A stretch of DNA of 64,000 nucleotides from Saturnia japonica (GCA_033032175.1 CM065321.1:1572501-1636500); one strand, 5' to 3'; numbered from the stretch's first letter, positions 1 through 13,217 are shown. Notes: a model not told the origin generated them from the letters alone. Numbers and translations: made by a program.

Positions 1-1075
1 AATAAGCATTTACCTATTAACAATAGTTGATTTACTGTTTCTGTATTAAAGAAATAAAGTGTAGATATTTAAAGATAGTAAATACGTAGTAATAAAGCTT
101 ATTTCATAGGAATAGCATAGAGACGTACTGAACTTATATGTTATATTGTGTGTATTTAGGTAGATATTAATAAGTTTTGTAACATTCCAATAAGAATCTT
201 ATGGGATATTAGCTAATTACGTGGATTGGAATGTAATAATAATAATAACAGAATAGTCGCAACGCGCCACGCTACAATCCGTGTTACTAGGAAATGTTAG
301 AGTATGAGGGGAATAGACGTCATCGTTCCGTCCCGCTCCAACACCGGTATAAATATGAGGCTGTTGCGGCCAACCGGCCACACAGAATGTCAAACGCAAT
401 TCAAGAAAACAAGACTCAAGACTCTGAAGACTTGCAAGAAGCTCGGTGTCAAGACACCGAAGCACTGGATAGTGTTAAGAATTATTGTAAGCGGCCAATG
501 TGAAGATTGAATACAGCGACTTGATTTTGGTGTTCGTGTGTGTTATTATCTTCAAATAATCTACCACCCGCCATCGACCCAGTTAACTTAGTTCTCCGTA
601 GCTACGCAAGCGCCACGCCTTCGTGTAGGCACCTCACTGTGTGTGTGCCGTTCTTCGCTCTCTTCACGCCTGGTAGGTTCGGGTGTGAACAGAGTTGGTC
701 GCACGTAGTGAGTTGGGCTTGCGTACACTGATTTGCAGCTCGCTGCTTACCGTAGTACGTATTCGCCATGGTACCGAGTCCGAGGGATGTTCGGGCGTCG
801 CGTCGCGTCCACGCCTCACTCTCGTTGTGCAGGCCCGCTCGGTACTGTTATCGTTGCGCGTAGCTAATTATTGTTAGGAGCGTACCGTTGCGCTGTTAGG
901 CGTCGTTGCGCCCGTTTTAAGTGTTTTGTAGGTATGTAGTTATTATTATATGCTTTAACTAACTGTAAGCTTGCGGGGTAGTAGGATTGTTTTGTCCGAC
1001 TGGGTCTCAACCAAAATGCTTTTCGTGAAAAGCCCGCCATAGTGACTCGCTTTTGCGTGCCGCGTTAAATGCATT
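1..1075. other. Non-coding stretch with a GC-rich, promoter-like island
   Basis: No convincing protein gene is seen. The short open frames here overlap one another and have no recognisable motif. A TATAAATA box lies at 348-355. About 550 bases that are GC-rich for this window follow, ending in a consensus-like 5-prime splice site (tgtag|gtatgt, boundary at 931/932). This could be the promoter and first non-coding exon of a plus-strand transcript. It could equally be the 5-prime part of a retroelement, because an LTR-like start (tgtaacattcc) lies near 178. The sequence does not decide between them. Confidence 0.3.
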
Positions 1076-1212
1076 CAGGCCGGCATTACAGCGGCGACCG
1101 TCGATAGATTACGATATCTTGATGGTTGCCGTTGGGTTTAGATTGTGGTGCGCTTACACCAGGGACAGTATCGTCAATTTGCCATGCTACTATGAAAATT
1201 AAAAAAAAAACT
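1076..1212 (+). repeat. Interspersed retroposon tail, family R2, copy 1
   Basis: About 135 bp that also occur, diverged, at 28591-28732 and 58129-58260. Shared blocks are a 'ggcat.acagcggcga' start, a 'gatctctcggtggt.gccgttg' core, a 'caggg.cagta.cgtcaat' segment and an A-rich end. The common A-rich end suggests a non-LTR retroposon 3-prime end. No coding sequence was recognised. Confidence 0.6.
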
Positions 1213-3060
1213 TTACTTTAGAGAGACAAGAGTATGCGGTAAATATAAAAAGGTTGACTACCCCTGAAGATACTATTCGCTCGTATCTACATAAACACTC
1301 CTACTTAGCAAACCTGTGGTATTATGAAAATAATTTTTAATTGTTTTTTTTTTTTTCGTTACAATTTTTTTACACAGTCTTCTCAAACGCTCCGCTCCGC
1401 AAGCCTATCACAGATTAATCTAAAACTTACATCCTACACACACATGACTAATTTATTTGAACATCATAAATCTTTTATTATACATACATACCATATTATA
1501 ATAGATGATATTGTAGTAAAGCTGGTTTTTCCCTACTAATTTATTTCATTATTTCCACAAATAGCAACACTGTTTTCATCGTCATCACTTCAATGAACTT
1601 ATTTGAAATTTCAAAGTTATTTAATAATGAAGAGCCTAATCATTACAGTGTGATGAAAAAAATAATTTATAAGAATCATTAATATACAAAAAAAAGTGTC
1701 CCCTTATTTCATCTTGAGTAAATCACAGATTAAATACATTAAACTTTCCTACTTATGTTACTTATTACCAAGTACTTCATATTTTGACAATGGAAAACTT
1801 CTTTATCTATATGCCAAATTTTTTTTTAAATATATTGTATATATACACAAAATTAGTAACACAAGCTAACTCCAAAATTTACTAAAATGACCAATTTCTT
1901 TTTCACATCCAACGCATTTTAAATAAAACATTTTACAGTTGAATATTAATATTTGTTTTTTTTAAAGCCTACATTATAATTAATAGTAGTAGTAACTAAG
2001 CTGCAAGCTTTAGCTCAGGTTTGTTTTTTCGATATGTTTATCTAAAATCACTGTATTATAGGCCTTATGGGAAACTGTCTGAATTGATTAAGTTATCTGA
2101 ATATGATAAGGATTGTAAATTCTCTGAATTTCATTTTAATTATTGTCTTTGACTACTGTTTACGTCACATGTAAGTGTTTTTCTTAGACAATGACAGATT
2201 TCCCAGTGATACCATAATTTAAATTTTTTCAACACTAGAAGCAAATCCGGTTGATTTTTTTCCATATTTCTCTCTAATTATTACAAAAGTATCATCATTC
2301 AAGGGACTATTTTTAATATTATAAAATTTGTATGATAATATTGCAAGTTATCAGAATTATTAAAGTTTAATTTAAGGTCTTCAATATCGGCGATACGTGT
2401 ACAGGAGACATTTGGAATTAAAATTATGTTATTAACAATGAAAATTCCAATACTTGTGACCAAAATGTCTACTTATAGAACTGAATTTTCTTGACAATTT
2501 TACAGTCTTTTTTGTGTTTTCTGCTGCTCATATAGGTGGTTGTTGATAAGTAGTTAGGTTTAACAGATGTAATTATAAAATCAATATTCTTAATACAAAA
2601 TTCCTTCAATTTATTCATTTTTCAGAATGAGTTGACCATATTATTTCTTTTGAAGTGTTACCCTGAGCTGGATTAGCTGTATTGACGAAGTAACAAATGG
2701 TACAAGCCCTGAACGTATCAGAAAATGAAAGTTCAACTTTATTTTCGCTTTTTCCTAAATTCATTTACTTAATTTAATATTATACAAAATCAAAAGCCTC
2801 AAAATAAGATTTGCAAAGGGCCCTCGTTGGCTTAGTGTTGGCCAGTGTTGCCGCATAAATGTAGCAAAAGATTACATTGTAATTTAAAAAAAATGTTCTA
2901 ATCGCAGTATTCCAATAATCTCCTGTAAATTCAAATCGGTCGATACAATTTCTTCTAGCAAACAGTTCCACTTGATTAATTACTTTTTTTCCACAGTGCA
3001 ACACAGTAAACAACACAACACTACTTACTTCACACGACTGTCAGCTGAGTGTTTATAGTT
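1213..3060. other. AT-rich non-coding DNA 3-prime of the BTB gene
   Basis: No gene or structured repeat was recognised. The part nearest 3060 should contain the 3-prime UTR of the minus-strand BTB gene. Candidate minus-strand polyadenylation hexamers are AATAAA at about 2738-2743 and ATTAAA at about 2773-2778, roughly 285-325 bases after the stop codon. Confidence 0.4.
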
Positions 3061-6000
3061 TCATATGTAGAATATAATGGCTGGGATCTGGCCGTCCTCC
3101 ACTGACGTTCCGTTGTTGTTGCCGGCGGCGTATGAGAACTGGAAGACGACCTTTTCACCGTTATTACAGTCGACTGTCACTCGACGTAAGCCTTTGGTTC
3201 CGTAATACGAGTCGGTGCCCTGAGGAGAAATATTACAAATTGTGGAATAATACTCTTTTATCAAGTGAAAACACCTTTATGAGCGTTGGGCGATTTTTGG
3301 ATGGGCAATATGAAGTTGAAACTTCTATAGACACGTTGGGCGATTTTTGTATGGGTAAAATGAAGTTAAAACTTCAATAGACACGTCGGTCGATTTTTGT
3401 ATGGGTAAAATCTGACAAGTCCGCGTCACAGACACGTTAATGACTCATGAAAACATTCTCAGGCGATCTTAACAGAGAACCCACAGTTTGAGTGAAATAG
3501 AACATTTTTTCAGTATGTATAACAGGGTGACAGCATGTAGCACGCAACGCCATATATAAAGAATATACTCAAGTGTATATTAATTAATGATTACGTCAAT
3601 TAAGTTGTATTTATATTTTATACTGGGCTTGTTCAGCCTATCATATTATTATGTTTTGATTAAATAAGTAAACCATATAAAAACGTATACTATAATTGTT
3701 ATTCGGAGTGCCGCCCACAGATGTGAATAACAGACTGATGTTAAGATTTAATTTGAATTAATGAAATATTAATTTTGAATACAGCAATTAATTTGAATAC
3801 CCAAAAAAGCACTGTTATATTTTCATAGTTTTAAGTTTTCACTTCTGTAGGCAGTCCTCAATGACGGCTTATTTTTTTTACTAGCAATGATCCTTCGTTA
3901 AATACATAGATGTTGCATGCTGTATATGATGATAGCACAATTGTAGAGTGCTGGGACCCAGTGTCTATTGAGCTGTACAATAGGACTGAGTTTTCGTTGA
4001 AAGAAATCATCACCTTAGGAGCATAGTAACACATTTGTGTACAAATATGTGTGTTCTGATAGATGCACTCGAGTTTGTTCCTCTAACATTAGTCTACAAG
4101 CTTTGAACACACCGTGAACTAACCATCAGCTGAGATTATAGTAAAACGGACACAAGAAAATATAGCAAGCAAATAACAATACAATAATCCTTAAAAAAAA
4201 GGATATAAAATTACTGTAATTTAAAAATAAATATTTCACACTCGAGTTCAGTTTTACATGGTGATGTAAGCAGTGTGCGTGTGTGTGTCGTTGTGTGGGA
4301 CAAGGACAAAAAATATGCCAGCTGGAGACTTGCAATAAGACAGAGAATTGCAACTCATTTCGAGTTTTGTAGTACTTCTAATTTTTTCGATTTTGGGCGT
4401 GGATTCGAAGTCCGTATACACATTATATATTATCAAGTTGAATGATTTCAAAATATGACATTATCCATTAAAAAAATGACATAACTCAAATTAAATAGAA
4501 ACATTGAAAATGTTCTATTTATAGGGAGTTTTTTAATCCCAAGGTATAAATTCACAACCACTAATATCAACTGCAAAATAATGTTGCCATATTTATTTTA
4601 GTAGCTTTGAGCTAATTTTTGATTTTAATTACTGAGTTGAGGGTTGTTATTAATTAATTGAAACATTTTCTGTTTCTCAACATACCCTATAATTTAATAT
4701 TATCATTATATAATTCAACAAAACTATAAAAAGTAAATATGGCGAACAAATTACAAATAAAAAACGCTTCGGTTGGCCCTTGAGAGACGCGATTTTGTCT
4801 CCCTATTCGGCCTTCATATTTGGAGGCTTCAATGTTTTTTCAGAAATACTTAATAATAGCTATAATTTCTCGTACGGTTTTACGATTAGTACTGATTGAT
4901 GAAGACCTTACTACTGCTTTAAAAATACAAGAAAGTAACAAGACATGAAATGTAATATTATTCCGTGAGAAAAAAAACGCACGACGCTTTAGAAAAAAAA
5001 ACTTTCGAAATCTAGTAAGTTGACGGCTAAAACACAAATTGGAAATTTGTTCAGATAAACTAAATAAAGCTATGTCGAAGTTTATACCCATTAGATTTTA
5101 AGAAACAACACAGTTCTTTTGAATTATGGCACTTTTTTATTTAAGGAACAACATTTTAGACAATGAAAATTAACCTCCCGGGCGCACGCTCCGCGGGATG
5201 CCCTTGCCAGGGCCTTGGAGCGAGAAGTCCTCACGTGACATGTGGCAACTATACTCGAAACTGGTGGTCCCTGCGTGAGCGGTAAAAAATTTCACTATAC
5301 CTTACTACCTTCCTTCCTAACGCAAAAACACGATCAAAGCAATTAAAGAGTTAGTAAATTTGCAGGTCGTGTTAGTAAATTTATAGGTTGAGTTAGTAAA
5401 TTTGTAGATAGAGTTAGTTAAATTTGTAAATTGTTTCGTAATTCTCATACAAGTATACTTTACTAACTGAAACTGACCTTCAGCTTAGCACTGGCTATGT
5501 AGGAGGTATTCGGCAGTATTTCCACTGGTTCTTTGAACATAGCTCTGAATGTGTCATCTGTACCATCGCAGCAGAAAGTTGTCGTATTAGATCCACAAAC
5601 CTTCTTAGTCGCCAAGTGAATTATCTATATCACAAATGTAATACCGATTTATACTAATGCTAATGAAATTGTAATAAAGTTACTTTATCTAAATGGTAAT
5701 AGAATATCAGTACATTTTTTGTTTTTGCCAGTTGAAAACCTGACACCATCCATCTATCAATGTGTTTTGGAAATCGCACTTTGCAGCCCTTTGTAGGGTA
5801 AACGAAAACTCTCGATGCCTAGAGTCTGGATGAGCCTTTTCTGAAGATTAACATCTTAATGAAACCATGAGCGTTAGTAAATCTAAAGCCTAAAAGCCCA
5901 CGTGGCTAGTTATTTCCGTCAAGTTGAAAATCAGTCACCAAACACTTATTATTTTCGGTGTTACTTTCTATATTATATAACATAAGGTGAAATGTTGTTG

Positions 6001-9000
6001 TTAAATGATAAACTTATAAAGCAAAAATAAAAATGATATCATCATTTAAAATTAGGTGTGATTATGATTATGTCATCCACTTTCCAGTAGACAGCAAATG
6101 GCATGAAGTCACAGCTACACAAACAAAACTTAGCAAAACGTTAAGATTGTACTGTGAAGATTTGGAATTGTCTTGAAATATTGAAACTTAAAGATTGAAT
6201 ACCATTTTCAGAATGGCTGCTGGAGATACTTCTTCACTTAGCAGTCATTGTTCTTTCTGGACTGTACTGTACTTACATAAGACGAAGTGTAGTCATTTTG
6301 AACCTAAATATATATTTTTTATTACAACTAACCTGCAAGTGCACCTCATACTCAGTCGGGCCAAAATAAGATCCGTATAGTCCAAATCCAACAATAAATA
6401 TTCTCTGGTCAACTGTAAATCGTATTCTATCAGTTGTTCCACTATAGCCCCATCGAGATTCAGTCTGAGGGAATCTGTTCACTGTCAACTCCTTACCAGT
6501 CATACAACACCTTGGAGTGTCCAAGAAGCCCACATTAGGCTTTGGATTTACAGTAAAGTATAGGAACAGTTGAACTATCTCACGGTCATCTAATAATCCA
6601 CTTTGAGCTGGGCCCATTGCAAATTCTTCTACAGACATTAATGGGAAACGTATCGCATTGAATGCCCTCCCCAAGACCATACGCTGGTGACCCGGTGTTA
6701 CTGGCAGTTGGCGACGGATGCATTCTGCTTCTGACCAACGAAGGACAGCAGAGAAAATCTTCGCTTCTCTGATGCGCAGCGTATCTCTGTAATAGTTGTT
6801 TATAATACATTTTATAACATTAAAAAAAAGAAACTCCTTAACAGTTTTATTAACTACAAGGCCAGTTTTGTTTATATCAATATTGTATATTATTTATTTG
6901 GCGCGCTAACAGAGCCACAACATATGATACATAATTATATTTTAGTTATACGAACACATCTCAATAATTATGTAGTACTCCACTTACAGGCGAGCACAGC
7001 ATGCAACAATTTTCGAGCCTTAATATTGATTAAAAATAGTACTATGTTAACAAACTTGATAAAAATAATAACAATAATTAAAAGCAAACAATAATAATAC
7101 AAAATAATGTTAATAATATAAATATTCAATCATGTCATAATTGGAGAATTTTAAAGATATAGGATTTAAGAGAGATCAAAGAACTGAAGAATATGTCAAG
7201 ACTTTGGTCGTAAATTTCATTAAATGTCTTCGATATGCGCCATATAGGAGACTGCATGCCTAAGTTAGTACGTATGAAGTTACAAGCGAAAGGAACATAT
7301 GTGCAAGATCTAGAATTTGGATGTGATACCTTAAGTGAAATTCTCTGTAAAATATCCGGACTGTCAACCAAGTCATTCAGTATTTTATACAAAAATAATA
7401 TTTCAAACATAGAACGTCTGGTTTAAGAGAAAGACAGTTTAACTTTTTTAAACGCTCCTCGTAACTATTATTGCATGGGAGCATATGGTGCTGAGCACCG
7501 ATTTGTCGAAAGAATCGTTTTTGAACCCGTTCTATATTATTTACATGTGCTGCGTAAATAGGATTCCAAATTATGCAATTAAATTCCAGCTGACTTCTTA
7601 CAAGAGCGTTATAAATAATCATATACCATATTACATATATACCATATATTGTTTAGTGATTGACATTTTATTTTTAAATTTGTTACAATAATACAGTAAT
7701 ACCCCGCTTAACGCGACCCCGTTACGCGCGGTTTCACTATAACGCGAATTTCAAATTTCGCACTCAAATGCCTCGCATTACGCGAAAGAGTGCGTATAAA
7801 CATAATGTAGTCATTAACTTCTCTATGGTCGCGGGATCCCCGCTTTCTCTGAATATTCTCTTTGAAGAATTGGGAATTCCCTGTCCTTGGACTTTGTTCT
7901 ATGGGGATTTCCTGGTTCGTTTCGTGTGTTCATTTGTTCCGTAATGTTAGTTCTGTCGGCTGGCAGTTTTGTTTTAACATTTATTGGAGATACATACATA
8001 ATTTAACCCTACGTTAAAAATGCCGCCTGTAAAGAAAAAAGAGTGTAAAAGCGTCACTTTGGAATTGAAGATGAAAGTGTTAAGAAGAATGGAAAATGGA
8101 GGCAAAGCAACAATTGTTGGGAGAGATTTTGGACTCTCAGAATCGACTGTGAGAACGATTTATAAAAATCAGGAAAAAATTAAAATCTCCAGCGAAAGTT
8201 CAACACCTATAAGTGCAACAAAACTTTCTCGTTCGAGATCATCTATCTTAGAAAGAATGGAGAAATTACTGTCAGTCTGGATCGAAGATTTGAATAAGAA
8301 GAACACACCACTAAGTCAAGATCTCATATGCACAAAAGCAAAATCTTTGTATGAGATGCTGAAAACAAAAGATGGAGAAGGGAGTGCCACTCCGACTTTT
8401 GCTGCCAGCAGAGGCTGGTTCCATCGGTTCAAGCAGCGTTCTAATCTTCACAATATCCACATAACAGGCGAGGCGGCCGGCGCGGACATTCAAGCTGCAG
8501 CTGAGTTTCCAGACAAGTTTCAAGAGTTCGTTAGACGAGAGAAAATTCCTGCTTGTCCTCCATCTTCAATGTTGATGAGACCGCACTTTACTGGAAAAAA
8601 ATGCCATCTCGAACATTCATTTCTAAGGAAGAACGTCAAGCCAGTCGTTTCAAAGCTGCGAAAGATCGACTAACACTTCTGCTGGGTGGTAATGCCACTG
8701 GTGATTTCAAACTGAAACCTTTACTAGTGTACCATTCAGAAACACCCCGTGCAATGCGAGGCACAGACAAGACAAGTCTACCAGTTGTGTGGTGATCAAA
8801 CAGAAAGGTGTGGGTTACACGGGAAATTTTTCAAGAATTGTATTCTAATAGTTTTTGCCCATCAGTCAAATCATACTGTGACAGAAATGGGCTTGAACCT
8901 AAAGTTATATTACTCTTAGACAATGCCCCAGGTCATCCAACCTCACTTGATACGCCCAGAGACTTAAAAGTGTATGTAAAGTTCCTTCCACCAAACACTA

Positions 9001-11831
9001 CGTCAATATTACAACCTATGGACCAGGGAGCAATAGCAAACTTCAAAGCTTATTACCATCGCCGCACTTTTAGCCAACTAATTCATGAAACTGATGGGGA
9101 AGGAAGACAGTCTATGCGAGAGTGGTGGAAGTCATACAACATTATGAAGTCTATTCACAACATAGAAGAGGCTTGGAAGGAAGTTAAAATGAGTTGTATG
9201 AATGGGGTGTGGCGTAGTCTTTGGCCAGATGTAGTGGAAGCATCTAGAAGAATTGTCCAGATGCAGAGACAAGTGCTTGAAGACATTGCTGCAATGATTG
9301 AGGGGTCTGAACTTGAAGATGTTACGGTTGAAGATCTCGTAGAACTTGTAGCAACGCACAACAATCCTATCAGCAATGAAGATCTGATCGAGTTACAGAA
9401 TAATCCTATCTACGATGAGGAAGAACAAGTAGAAGAGAAAGTTTTATCTTCAGGGGAAATACAAAATGCACTTTCAAACATTTATCCAGTTTTGGACATA
9501 TTGCAGAGTATAGACAATAATGATGACCGTATCTTGACCATGTGTCAAACAATTAAAAACAGTGTTGGGTGTTATGAACGTATTTTACAAGAACGTAAAC
9601 AGAACACTACCCAAAAGACAATAGATGTATTTTTCCGTAAAAAATAAGAGTATGTATTGCATAAAGTGTTCTTAGAATTAAAGTGATTGATTAAAATTAT
9701 TTGTATTTTTTTGTATTAAATTTTGACTATGTTTAATCATAAACCTCGATATACGCGAATTTCAGTTAACGCGATTTTTTTCGGAACGTATCCCTAGCGT
9801 AAAGCGGGGTATTACTGTAATCATATTATTCAGAATATTATGTGAGATTATTCTGTTAGAATTCTGTTCTGATATTTTGTTAGAATATTTATAAATAACC
9901 AGTGTTATAATAACAGTTTAATAACTAAAATTTATTGTCTATTGTTTCATAAGAACTATGCTCATTCAAAATTGTAGTGCATAAAAAGATGATAATATAG
10001 GTAAAACTAGAGAACCAGGATCTGGAGATCTGTAGTTCAGGTCTTTGTACCTTTTTCAGACTCCAGACCTCACAATAAATGTAACTATCATCATTACCTA
10101 CTCTTGTATAAAATATATGTTTGTATTTTTTGTGTACAAAGAATATTGTTTATAAATAAGATGCTAAACGTGAGGTAAAATAAATGAATTTAATATTAAA
10201 TATATATTGCTTGGTCTGTAATATAATACTCAGTTTAATTTACAATATAAAAGTGCCCAAAAGTTAAAACAAAAATTTAAATAAGGACTGAAGTTTTGAA
10301 AATAGTAAAACTAATTAATTTTTTGATTTACTATTTAACAAATGGAACATCTAATAACAAGAAAACATTTACTGAAAACTAAAAATAAACTAAGCTCACA
10401 AAAAGGTGCAAGTCATTATAGTAGTATAATGTGTAATAAGTATTTTTTTAGTATTACCCACAATATCTGCATTAACATAGAGTTAACTGCTAACATAATA
10501 TTACTAGAACATATAATATTTAAAAAAAAGTATAAAAACATTATATGCAAAGTTTATGAAAAAGTGTTTTATCAATTGCAATTAACCATTCATGATTCAA
10601 TCAAATAATTATTTGAACCAACATCAGCTAAAGACTATGATAATATATTTCATAGTAATCTTTTTTTATTTAGGGAACTAAGTTACCAAGTGTGTAAAAA
10701 ATGGAGAAATAAAACCATAAGATGTAATAACACTGTACTTTAGTTATAACAAACTAAGCAGTCATGGGCTACAACTGAAAAGCAAAAGTGTATTCTTCAA
10801 ATAAACTCCTGCACTATCATGCAAATCTTTGTTGCTCATTCAGTATGTAATAACATTTTACTTCAATGGTTTAACATGAAAATGTTAAGTGGTCCTTGAA
10901 TAGTCGGTAGTTACATGTTTTTCCTAGATTAGATAGGATAGATTTTTACTAGATACCTTCATTCGAAAAATAACATACAAAAATAAGTTCAACATACAAT
11001 TAAAATAAATTGCAAAATATATTGCATTGTTAAGCCGTGATACATGCATAATCTAATCAATTTACAAATATAAAATGTTCACCTTTCTAAAACAGCATTC
11101 AAAGTGTCTTGATCTATATCCGTGAATCCTTCAGCATTTAATGCATCAGCTGTATTTTTATCTATCATCTCTAAACATAGAGCTGCCAACTGGGGCTCAT
11201 CAAACAACCTCGCCTGAGTCAACAACAAGAAAGCATTATCTGTACCCAAATTACTTTTAAGAAAATCGACACAGTGTTCTTCTAAAGCCGCCACTGCATA
11301 TTTCTTAGCAGTGTACAGAGTTGTCATAACACTCTCTGGACCGATACGGACTTCATCGGAGTACAGAAACTTTAGCAAGTGTAGAAAGGCTGCCGGTTCA
11401 ATGTCTGGCAGCTCGACCTCGTTCGACTTTGTCGCGAGCACTCCATTGAACATGACATCGAAGACCGCGCTACCGACCGACAAGACAAACTTATGTGCTG
11501 GTATAATCTGCTGATTGGCCTCTCTGCCGACAATGAAACGGACGTCGCACAATATTTCATTGTTGAAAAGAAAAGATAATCGTTCTTTTACTGTTGTTTT
11601 CGTTGATTGCCAGTTGTGGAGGCGGCCTCCGGTGTTGGAAGGTTGCAGATTTTCTATAGCGGACGATGAAGCAACAGCCTCGATCGGTTGCCCGTTCTCG
11701 TCATCCTGCAAATGGTTAACTTGGCGGGAGTACTGGTGCGACGGTAACATATTCTGCGGCGGTAACTCGTGTGCGACAACGTCTTCTAATCTTGCATTCG
11801 ACAATCTACCCGCTAAGTCGTTCAACGCCAT
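3061..11831 (-). CDS. BTB/POZ-BACK-PHR protein, BTBD3/BTBD6 family (4 coding exons)
   Basis: The coding exons, read on the minus strand, are 11831-11083, 6786-6333, 5624-5478 and 3219-3061. All introns are GT-AG, the phases match, and the total is 1509 nt (502 aa plus stop), the usual size for the family. Exon 1 carries a low-complexity N-terminus and the BTB domain (about residues 86-192, with CDVRFIVG and [19 protein letters not shown]). The BACK region follows and runs into exon 2. The PHR domain (about 350-502) spans exons 2-4 and includes [32 protein letters not shown] and the end block [16 protein letters not shown]. The ATG at 11829-11831 is preceded by an in-frame TAA. In vertebrates BTBD6 is a CUL3 ubiquitin-ligase adaptor acting in neuronal differentiation, and the Drosophila relative is lute. 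The same role here is inferred. Intron 1 (4.3 kb) contains a LINE tail and a Tigger transposon. Confidence 0.93.
3281..3410. repeat. Tandem repeat, 50-bp unit, about 2.6 copies
   Basis: Units start at 3281, 3331 and 3381. Each begins cgttgggcgatttttg.atggg and units 1-2 end in acttc.atag. It lies in the last intron of the BTB gene, about 60 bases from the acceptor of the last exon. Unit 3 is incomplete and diverges after about 30 bases. Confidence 0.85.
5350..5433. repeat. Tandem repeat, 21-bp unit, 4 copies
   Basis: Copies start at 5350, 5371, 5392 and 5413 and share the core gttagtaaattt, with more variable ends. The array lies in the last BTB intron, 44 bases from the donor of the third coding exon on the transcribed strand. 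Confidence 0.85.
5893..6075. repeat. Interspersed repeat shared with 50925-51085
   Basis: Shared blocks are ccca.gtggctagtta followed by gtcaagttgaaaa, then an aaaattaggtg.gattatg segment at the far end. It lies in the BTB intron between coding exons 3 and 2. The middle has diverged. The class is unknown. Confidence 0.45.
7135..7622 (-). mobile_element. LINE relic, C-terminal end of a reverse-transcriptase ORF
   Basis: Two overlapping minus-strand frames give the end of a non-LTR retrotransposon polyprotein. The upstream part has the motif [16 protein letters not shown] followed by [13 protein letters not shown], typical of CR1- or Jockey-like LINEs just after the RT domain. The downstream part has [17 protein letters not shown]. 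The two parts are in different frames, so the copy is broken, and the catalytic RT is missing. It lies in BTB intron 1, right beside the Tigger element. Confidence 0.8.
7694..9817 (+). mobile_element. Tigger/pogo-type DNA transposon, complete ends
   Basis: The 2124-bp element starts CAGTAATACCCCGCTT at 7694. It ends with the inverted copy of that sequence at 9817 (inner TIR bases slightly diverged). TA lies on both sides (7692-7693 and 9818-9819), the expected target duplication for the Tc1/mariner/pogo superfamily. It encodes one broken transposase and is inserted in BTB intron 1, sense relative to the window and antisense to the host gene. Confidence 0.95.
8020..9647 (+). pseudogene. Tigger transposase, disrupted by one frameshift and one stop
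   Basis: The start at 8020 gives an N-terminal helix-turn-helix (psq/CENP-B type, with [20 protein letters not shown]) and a CENP-B-like second DNA-binding region ending near [14 protein letters not shown]. The reading frame shifts near 8550. The second frame holds the first catalytic Asp ([13 protein letters not shown]) and is cut by an in-frame TGA at 8793-8795. It then continues with the second Asp ([11 protein letters not shown]) and third Asp ([20 protein letters not shown]) to the stop at 9645-9647. The catalytic triad is visible, so only two lesions separate it from an open frame. The C-terminus is acidic and low in similarity. It is unlikely to make active enzyme as it stands. Confidence 0.93.
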
Positions 11832-12358
11832 TATTTATTATTTTTAAGAACACCACATCACAAAAAAACTTTTATTGTGATAATTATATAAAATGTTATT
11901 TTATGTTTACAAATCTGTTATTCCGTACCTAATAATACCTGACACGAAATAAAATTGTAATATTAATAATTTTTATTTAATTTTTAACATCAAATCGTGT
12001 TTTACGTATAGGGATGAGGCGTTTTGCGCTTATACACTATATTATATACCTAATAGCTATTGGTCCGGGTTTTAATACCAGGTATGCCGTATGAGCTAAC
12101 AAGTACGCAAACCGAGTACGGATTATGAAGGGTAACTACATTTGTACGGGCCCGTCGTGCGATCTACCGAGATTTTTGGCTATATTCAGTGTAGTATAAT
12201 AAGGAATCGGGATAGCAGGATCAGATAAAGGGCTAATTGTCGATCCGATCGACTACAACGCAACGATGGCGTAGTTTAGCATTTAGCTTCAGTCGCCGCG
12301 CGATGAGCACGGAAAGCAGTCGTATGCGTAATGTTAGCCGTTCGTATAGTCAATTCTA

Positions 12359-12400
12359 CTCTTGAGCCGTAAGGTCGCGGGTTCATGCCACGCACATATT
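12359..12400 (+). repeat. tRNA-like fragment, possible SINE 3-prime half
   Basis: The stretch cttgagccgtaaggtcgcgg leads into GGTTCATGCC (12380-12389), close to an RNA polymerase III B box (GGTTCGANTCC). No A box or cloverleaf 5-prime half is recognisable, so this is not called as a tRNA gene. Confidence 0.25.
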
Positions 12401-13146
12401 TTTCTTTTTATTAGTATTCTAAATATAGATTATTTTTAACATATCCTAACATATATCCATACAACAATCCTGATGATATAAAATTATATTTTTAAAATGT
12501 TTTATTTAGCATTATTCACGCTCGATCATGTTAATACAGCTAAATGAAACGATAATTTTATAAAAAATACATTACTTTAAAAAATCAGCAATGAAACACC
12601 AAATAAAAAACAGCTGATGATCGTGTCAAAAGAAGCAGAGGTGCGGCATGGTGCCAATCAATCTCTCTGTAGCGATCGCTTAGCTTATTATTTTGCTGTA
12701 TTCAGTTATGTACTTATTCAGATCAGTTCAGTACCAAGTTGTTTATAAAAAAATAGATATGAAACAGCTTAACGATCTAAAATACTCCGTGATCAAAAGG
12801 AATAAGGTTCAAATTGTGTAACCACATTTATCTCGAGCTAGATTTGGGCTCGGCGTTGACAACGCGTGGCGGGAACAACGCTAAAGCTTTATTATTATTT
12901 AGAAGTACAGTTTTCAATGATAACGATCTCTTTATGTTTATTAGGAAACAAAATATTAGAGAGGTTTCGAATATATTACAAAAAATTACGTTGTGTTGTG
13001 TACGTCCACAATGGTTTTTTTGTGTTTTCATTTCGAAGTAATTACGTCATTAATTGACCTTTTCGCCAAGCTAGCTCAGTATTATAAATAATTTAGTCGG
13101 CAGATAGTTGAAACGTTTATTAAACCACCACAATGTATTACACATT

Positions 13147-13217
13147 CGTAAGTTAGGCTATTATATAAAATAATCAGAAAACGTAAGTTAGGCTAATTAT
13201 ATAAAATAGTCAGAAAA
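13147..13217. repeat. Direct tandem repeat, about 35 bp x 2
   Basis: The block cgtaagttaggct is followed by .attatataaaata.tcagaaaa twice in a row (13147-13181 and 13182-13217) with one indel and one substitution. Confidence 0.8.

Noticed and set aside
10342..10608. 88-codon AT-rich open frame in BTB intron 1
   Set aside because: Composition is that expected by chance (Lys, Asn, Ile rich), with no motif and no splice context.
11515..11847. 110-codon plus-strand open frame
   Set aside because: It is the antisense shadow of BTB exon 1 and has no motif.
12359..12400. Possible tRNA gene
   Set aside because: Only a B-box-like half is present; no A box, acceptor pairing or anticodon arm could be built.
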